From: Sperchopsis tessellata
Taxonomy: Eukaryota > Arthropoda > Insecta > Coleoptera > Hydrophilidae
NCBI GenBank assembly: GCA_033557685.1
Contig: JAWQRN010000039.1
Span: 1 to 47,511 of the forward strand
Reading direction: 5' to 3'
Length of the DNA: 47,511 nt
The notes beneath the pieces were generated by a model. It ran no database searches and was not told where the DNA came from. It worked only from the letters and a program-made list of their open reading frames with translations. The position numbers and the translations under genes were made by a program. Positions 41,948-47,511 of the stretch are shown here, in pieces. Each line of letters begins with the position of its first letter. The stretch's first letter is position 1.

Positions 41948-42839
41948 CTATGTAAACAATAATAATAAAATTAGTGATTTTTTTAGCACAAATGAAAAAT
42001 TACATTTCTAAATAACTTTTCCATTACAAATTTCATAGGAGTTAGCCATTAGTCACAAAGAGGATAAAACCATTCATAACTAAATAATTTTTTTCTTATT
42101 ACAACAAAAAATTCGGAAATTTTTGAATACGGAATTTGCATGATGGGTAATATTAAACAAAATTTTGTTTTAATTCTCTGTAGGTACTATTATAAAATTA
42201 TTTTATAAAAACTAAATTCATAAATTTTATATACAAAGTGAGTCAGTAAAATTGTGTCCTTCGTTGGCCACTAAACAACTGATTTTTTCTTACAACTCAA
42301 AATACAAATGTTTTAACACGTTAGAGTTTGAATCTGTTAACACCAATTCTTGTATTTTAAATGGAATACTACAATTATTATTATATTTTTAGATCTATTT
42401 CCTTCATAAATAAAAAGTAAATCATATACCCAAAATCAACCGTTTTTCAGTCACATATATTGAATTTTATATGTATAATATTTTATAAATAATTAATAGC
42501 ATAAAATAAGCACGAAATAAATATGGATACAAAAGAGCTGCTCGTATACAAAAATTAAAAATCTTGCAAATTCTCTAAATAACAACATTTTTTATACTAG
42601 ATCTTTCTGAATGGATGTTGTCTTGTTGATTTAGATCAAAGACGCACAGATTGCGGCCCAAGGGCCCATGTGCTTCTTTGTTGATCTGTTTGTCTCACCA
42701 TGTGTTATTTTAACAAGATCTTTCAAACTCTAAAATAATTACACATGCAGAAATGTATATATGGAGGATAGTTCTGAAAAGAGCAGTTGTTATTTTATCA
42801 TTGTTTAAACCAAGATAATATTTTTAAAACAATATGATA
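41948..42839. other. Probable C2orf69-homologue upstream intron
   Basis: AT-rich, with a GC-rich patch GGCCCAAGGGCCCATGTGC near 42655-42673. No coding exon recognised. Confidence 0.4.
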
Positions 42840-43000
42840 AACACAAACTGAAGAACGCATGGGGCAAACAGCTGATGTACGACGCCAATGGCCAAATAAC
42901 ACACCTAATTTTAGCTTGCAACTTGGACTCGACTGAGCGAGTTTCGGAATTGTGCGCATAATGACGTATGTGTAGTTCTCTAATTACATAGACTCTACTT
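42840..43000 (-). promoter_or_regulatory. Candidate promoter / first exon of the C2orf69 homologue
   Basis: GC-richer island with TGACGTA (42962-42968, CRE-like) and TGCGCA (42953-42958, NRF1/ewg half-site-like). A minus-strand ATG at 42957 opens about 54 codons starting MRTIPKLAQSSPSCK, basic and serine-rich as in a mitochondrial targeting peptide, but it ends without a recognised donor. Speculative. Confidence 0.25.
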
Positions 43001-43504
43001 CCATGGATCCGACTGATACCATTCGGTCGTCAATGCGTGTGACAATTGCCTAGTTTTATGTTGCAACTTGTTATTTGTTGGTGTGTTTGAATTATTAATG
43101 ATAATCATAAAAGGAATAATTGTTATTTAACTTATTTTGGACAACCATCACTGTTTATCATATTTTGTTGTAATTTGGTTTGATAGAAAATAAGCCAGGG
43201 ATCCACTGCGATGCGAATAGAAACGGTTTAATTTCTTAATTAATATAGTATAGTTTATAAAATATTACTTTTACTAGGTTAGTTAGCGTGTCTAATTTTT
43301 GTAAGCGGGTTTAATTGATGAAAGGTGAATGGAAAAGCGTAAAAATGTTTACTGTAGGTTATTTTTTAAGATTTCATCACAAGTAAAAGTAATATATACA
43401 TATGCATATTTAAAAATCAAGAACAGCAAACCCTCTAACTTATATCAACAGAACATTTTATATTTATGAATAGCTTTGACTGAAATCTAACAGAATTTTT
43501 CTGT
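43001..43504. other. Gene-free stretch
   Basis: AT-rich. No feature recognised. Confidence 0.45.
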
Positions 43505-44850
43505 TTTCATAGATGTGGTTGCCTTTTTGAACAAGGTGGACATTTTACAATGGATAAAGCAGAAAAATATTTTTTTGTAGTCGTTTAATAATATCGTCTG
43601 CTTGATTTGAAAAAATTGCTATAGCCAGTCCAAAAAAGTACAACATAAGAAGACACTATGAAAGTCAGCATTCTATATTTTCGAAACTAACCGATGCGCT
43701 AAGTAAACAAAAAATTTCATCTTTGAAATGAGAATTGGCAGGTCAGAAAAGGGATGTTTACAAAATCTGTTCAAGATGCAGAAATTGCAACAGAAATAAG
43801 TTTAGAAATATCCCGCCTTATAGCAAAAACCCATTTACCATTACCATTTGCAGACAGAGATTCTGCTAAAGGTTATTTAGAGATGATTGTAAAAAAGATT
43901 TGCCCAGAAATAACCAAAAATGATGAGAAAATTCAAATAAACCGGATGACTGTACAAAGAAGAATTACTGCAATGTCATTGGATATAAAGGATCGATTAA
44001 CATCACTTCTACAGCCTAGTTGTTAACATATGCAAGTAGGATAATGCACGAGGTCGAAGTAAGTGAGGAGCTGGTTAAAATGTGTTCACTATCACAAGTA
44101 AGGTAGTGACATGCTCATGGGGCTTTTGGAACAATGTCCCAAAATTAATTTAGTTCAGATAAATTATCAAGTATTATGAATGAAGGAGTTCCCTCCATGA
44201 TAGAAGCTAAATCTGGATTAGTAACATTATTGAAACAGTATTTGGGAAATCACGGCCTTAGTACAATTTCACTGAATAATCCACCACGAGAACTTGATCT
44301 GTAAGAAACTAGGGCTCAAACATGTTATGAAAGTTGTGAGATCAACAATTAATTTTATAAAATTTTTTGGAGACATTAAAAACGAATACAGTGACAATGT
44401 TTTATGAGATACCTATGCTTCGGTCGAACATTAAAGCGGTTTTTAAACGTAATTGATGAAATTGAAATTTTCATGACTAAAAAAAACAAACGTTCCTGAA
44501 ATCAAATGTCTGTATTGATTGTGACTTAGCATTTCTGGTTGATATTACAAACCATTTAAATACACGACTTTAGGGCAAGAATCAGTTGATTTCTTAATTT
44601 TACATTTTTCTTTTTAATGCAAGTTAAATCTATTGCAAACCCATTTAAAGTCAGGTAATTACGTCCATTTTCCCAATTACTGGCAAGTTTATAAAAATAC
44701 CAACTTTAAGTCTGTATGTTCTGAAAAGATTGAAATATCTTCCTTCAAGGGTCGTTTTTTATGTTAAAAAAGTATAACCGCTGGGAAAAGTAGAATATAT
44801 TTTAAATTAAACATTATTTTTATATTTATCGCACCATATACCGCCATCCG
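43505..44850 (+). mobile_element. hAT transposase remnant (ZBED/GTF2IRD2-like)
   Basis: Order of blocks: a BED-finger remnant with KKYNIRRHYESQHSIFSKLT (43636-43695); then ISLEISRLIAKTHLPLPFAD and MTVQRRITAMSLDIKDRL inside an open 90-codon frame (43754-44026); then LGLKHVMKVVRSTINFI (about 44311-44361), RFLNVIDEIEIFMTKKNK (about 44438-44491) and SGNYVHFPNYW (about 44654-44686). This matches the layout of GTF2IRD2/EPM2AIP1-like hAT transposases. Many stops and frameshifts; not a host gene. Confidence 0.75.
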
Positions 44851-45079
44851 TTCGAAGATTTAGTAACTTAAATCGCGTAGTTCCTTTTTTGTTAGTACCT
44901 AGATGGAGTGGATTTCCTGTATCCGTGACGCAAAGAATCCAAAGGACAGTACCGAACTAGCCATTTTGAGTCCCATATTATATCAGACAGAGTAGTATCG
45001 TATCGTATATCAATTACTTATCAATTTATTTTGAATAAACTAGAAAATGAGTCAATAATTGTAACACGTTTGAAAAAAA
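44851..45079. other. Gene-free stretch
   Basis: Possibly the end of the hAT element. Nothing recognised. Confidence 0.35.
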
Positions 45080-45480
45080 TGTTCAATTTTTGACTGTATA
45101 AATCATGCTGCATTTGCTATAGCTGAAATAAGACCAAACTTTAAATGCTTACTGGAAAGCAACTTGGCCTGGATGTGTTGCAAACAATGCAAAAAATGAA
45201 TAATCGACAGTATTAACTGAAATTATTACTTTGATACTTTTAACCTTAAGTGCCTTAAGTGATGATGATATTATTGGTATAATATTAGATACCGTCGACG
45301 ATACAAATAACAATAGTGAAGTGGAAGAAGAACTCCTCACTGCAAATATAATTCCAGAAGCTCTTCAACTTTGTAGTAAATTAGAATATCATTTTCTTGT
45401 TAAAGACACAAATTCTGAACGAGCCTTAAAATTCTAACATGAGCTAAGGAATTGTATCTATGGATTATATTGTCAGAGCA
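45080..45480 (+). mobile_element. Possible Tigger/pogo C-terminal remnant
   Basis: An acidic frame at 45231-45437 with LSDDDIIGIILDTVDD-like text, then EALQLCSKLEYHF and ERALKF, continuing after a stop with HELRNCIYG. Tigger and jerky-type transposases often end with acidic residues, an EAL..L..L.YxE helix and LRxxI. Weak similarity by eye. Confidence 0.35.
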
Positions 45481-45959
45481 AACAAAATAAATACATCCTC
45501 TTAATTTTTTTATGCGTTCTTATTCTCTTGAATTTTCATATACCTTTTTTATGCTACTTTTGGTTTATTTTAACTAATTGCTTTGGTTTTATGCAGTTTT
45601 ATAAAATTATAGAACGTATCCATAATTTTACAACATAAGTTATATCTTTTTTTGTGCGATGTGGTTTTCTGTGGAACGTATCAACGTCATAAATAAAGTC
45701 TTATTCACATTCCACACATATGCAGATAACGTGGCGATTCAAAATTGTTTACATAACACACGTGGTTAATAAATTTTTTATAAAAAAATACAAATTTAGT
45801 CGTCATTACATATTACGACAATAAACTAAAAACAAGATTAAAATACGACGATCTAGTAGATGGCGACAACTCAAAAGAAAAATAATCACCACTTATCACA
45901 GCAACAGCTAAATATGATTATCAGTAGGTATATTTAGTGGGGTTAAATGGGGTAGTGCA
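45481..45959. other. Gene-free stretch
   Basis: AT-rich. A CACGTG E-box near 45761-45766. No gene recognised. Confidence 0.4.
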
Positions 45960-47511
45960 TGCGTTCCACAGGGCAATCGTACAGCAAGAGATTGAAACTT
46001 AATCTCTCATGCTTGCTCTTTTGGCTCACCTCACGATGCCTCTTAGAAACCTGAGCGACCTTACCCGAGATGCGGTAACCAATACGGATAGAAGGCAAGG
46101 TTAGGGCTAACGGGAGTGGGAGAAATTGCCCTCAGAAAAGGGTGTTGAGCGTGAGGGTAACGGCCTTACCTTGTCAAACAAAAAACTTTTCCAACGCAAA
46201 CTGCATGTCTCGCAATAGACCGCAAGGAAACAAGGATATGAGAATGAAACTTCGAATTGGAATCTTGAATATCCGCTTTATTCTCTAACCAGGTAAGATG
46301 CAGGAATTTGCAGAGGAGGAATTAGAGATATTTAGGATGTATATCACTGTGCTGCATAAACTAAGATGGCAAGGAGAAGGAAGAATATACAAGTAATCGT
46401 ACTCGCCCCTATACAGTGGTATCCCCGATTTTTGGTGGGCAGGAAGATAATACCAGCAATATTGGGATTTGAGGAAATTAACGACAGGCTATACAAGCTG
46501 CGAATTGGGGGAAGATTCTTCAATATGACCATAGTGGGTGCCAATTTGTCAAATGAGGAAGCCGGAGAGGAAGATACAGAACGCTTTTTTGGCGAACTAA
46601 AACTAGCTTATGACAGCAAGCCAGAACATGTTGCACTTACACTGCTGGGCACCTGCAATACCAAAGACACGATGTACTTGATGTAGAAAGAAGGGCAACT
46701 TCCATCCAAGACGTGTGATCATACAGGGGAGCAAATAGTGATACCGATAATTATCTGGACATTAAAACATTGAATAGCCGTAGTAACAGCAGTAAAAGGT
46801 AGTGCAAATTGGTGGTGATATATCGAAACATTGAAACAGCAAATTTGCACTGCAAATGATTGAAAACACACTTACAGCAGATCAGAAGGAAACCGTATCG
46901 AACAAATGTGGCTGCGGATGAAGGAAGCGATACTGAAGACAACTGAGAGTTTAATAGGAGAGAAAAAGAGAATAAGAAACTAAGACTGGTTCGACGAAGA
47001 ATGCAGAATTGCAAAAAAAGGAAAGAAATTGAAACTATTACAAACATGAATGACAACAAACACGGCAGATTTCGAAAACTAGAGAAGAATACCTACGAGA
47101 GTGAGTAGACTAAACTAAAACAATTCGAGCAGAGCAATGTGTAAAAAAAATTCGAGGAAATTTTACAAAAGCATACGTGAAAAAACAAAGGAATTCTAGC
47201 CCATAGTGAGCGCCTGCAGACATACAAATGGCGACATACTAACATAAGATAGAGACATCCTTGGTAAATGAGGAGCTGCTAGTTGCTGAGGTGGGAAATG
47301 TAGATCAAGATATCGCCGTGTACCATCTACGGAACCTGAAGAAGTGTTTTCAGTTATTAAAGATCTGAAGAACAGAGTCGCCGTCAACAAGTCCATAAAC
47401 ACCGAATTAATAAAAAAATGTGGCAAAACCCCAGAAGAATGGAAACAATACATCCTATACAAAAAGATAGGGACAAGAAAATATGCAATCATAAGGTATA
47501 TATATATATAT
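45960..47511 (+). mobile_element. LINE 5' region with endonuclease (RTE/CFDP2-like), partial and dead
   Basis: A GC-richer 5' leader (45960-46235) precedes ATG at 46238, reading MRMKLRIGILNIRF, stop, then GKMQEFAEEELEIF. This is the APE-type endonuclease start seen in 'craniofacial development protein 2-like' LINE ORFs. Further on: ILGFEEINDRLYKLRIGGRF and FNMTIVGANLSN (46451-46545), FDEECRIAK-like text near 46990-47016, and EEVFSVIKDLKNR with KCGKTPEEWKQYILYKKIG (47338-47472), where RT begins. Frameshifts and stops throughout; it runs off the window into a TA run. Confidence 0.8.

Noticed and set aside
43754..44026. Small host gene of 90 residues
   Set aside because: It is an open stretch within a larger, broken hAT transposase; blocks of the same protein lie on both sides in other frames.
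1..47511. CRISPR arrays, operons, prophage or bacterial features
   Set aside because: Spliced genes, animal families and eukaryotic retroelements throughout; no regularly spaced repeats of the CRISPR type.

Overview
The window reads as AT-rich nuclear DNA of an arthropod, most likely an insect. It has spliced genes with GT/AG introns, animal-specific gene families and a dense load of decayed transposable elements. There is no sign of operons, CRISPR arrays or intact RNA genes, and the order of insect cannot be decided from this sequence alone.

Four host genes are recognisable. (1) Bases 32-1374, minus strand: the first coding exon of the NSL-complex scaffold KANSL1 (Drosophila nsl1/wah), whose remaining exons lie left of the window. 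(2) Bases 7826-13710, plus strand: a methionine synthase reductase (MTRR) homologue in four exons, of which only the linker/FAD/NADPH part can be seen; no FMN (flavodoxin) exons were found upstream. (3) Bases 25688-20735, minus strand: a p21-activated kinase closest to Pak3, in two phase-matched coding exons giving about 480 residues. (4) Bases 41947-29237, minus strand: four phase-matched exons of a C2orf69 (UPF0565) homologue, lacking its N-terminal exon(s). MTRR and Pak3 are convergent. KANSL1 and MTRR are divergent.

Most of the rest is transposon debris. LINE remnants lie at 9240-10770, 17840-18060, 28010-28821, 32690-32960, 34300-35530, 36250-37240, 38290-40010 and 45960-47511. Penelope-like (PLE) remnants lie at 18110-18440 and 22900-24600. 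hAT remnants lie at 6190-6668, 30830-31860 and 43505-44850. Tigger/pogo-like pieces lie at 11180-11650 and 45080-45480, and a mariner piece at 35880-36200. tRNA-derived SINEs lie at 2573-2760 and 11850-12150, with a 51-bp truncated copy at 5649-5699 inside a perfect 12-bp target-site duplication. Introns of MTRR, Pak3 and C2orf69 are enlarged by these insertions.

The most interesting unexplained structure is a dispersed family of palindromic elements (3763-4016, 7054-7115, 12498-12705, 17151-17535, 26208-26455). Several carry tandem 33-34 bp units. With two more isolated loci (15551-15635, 34023-34048) they share one local layout: a 7-base core like TTGATRA or CTGAAGA, a T, a 4-bp stem, a loop, the other half of the stem, then GAAAC. 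The stem sequence differs between loci while pairing is mostly kept. This resembles the core and stem II of a hammerhead ribozyme, a motif known from Penelope-like elements.
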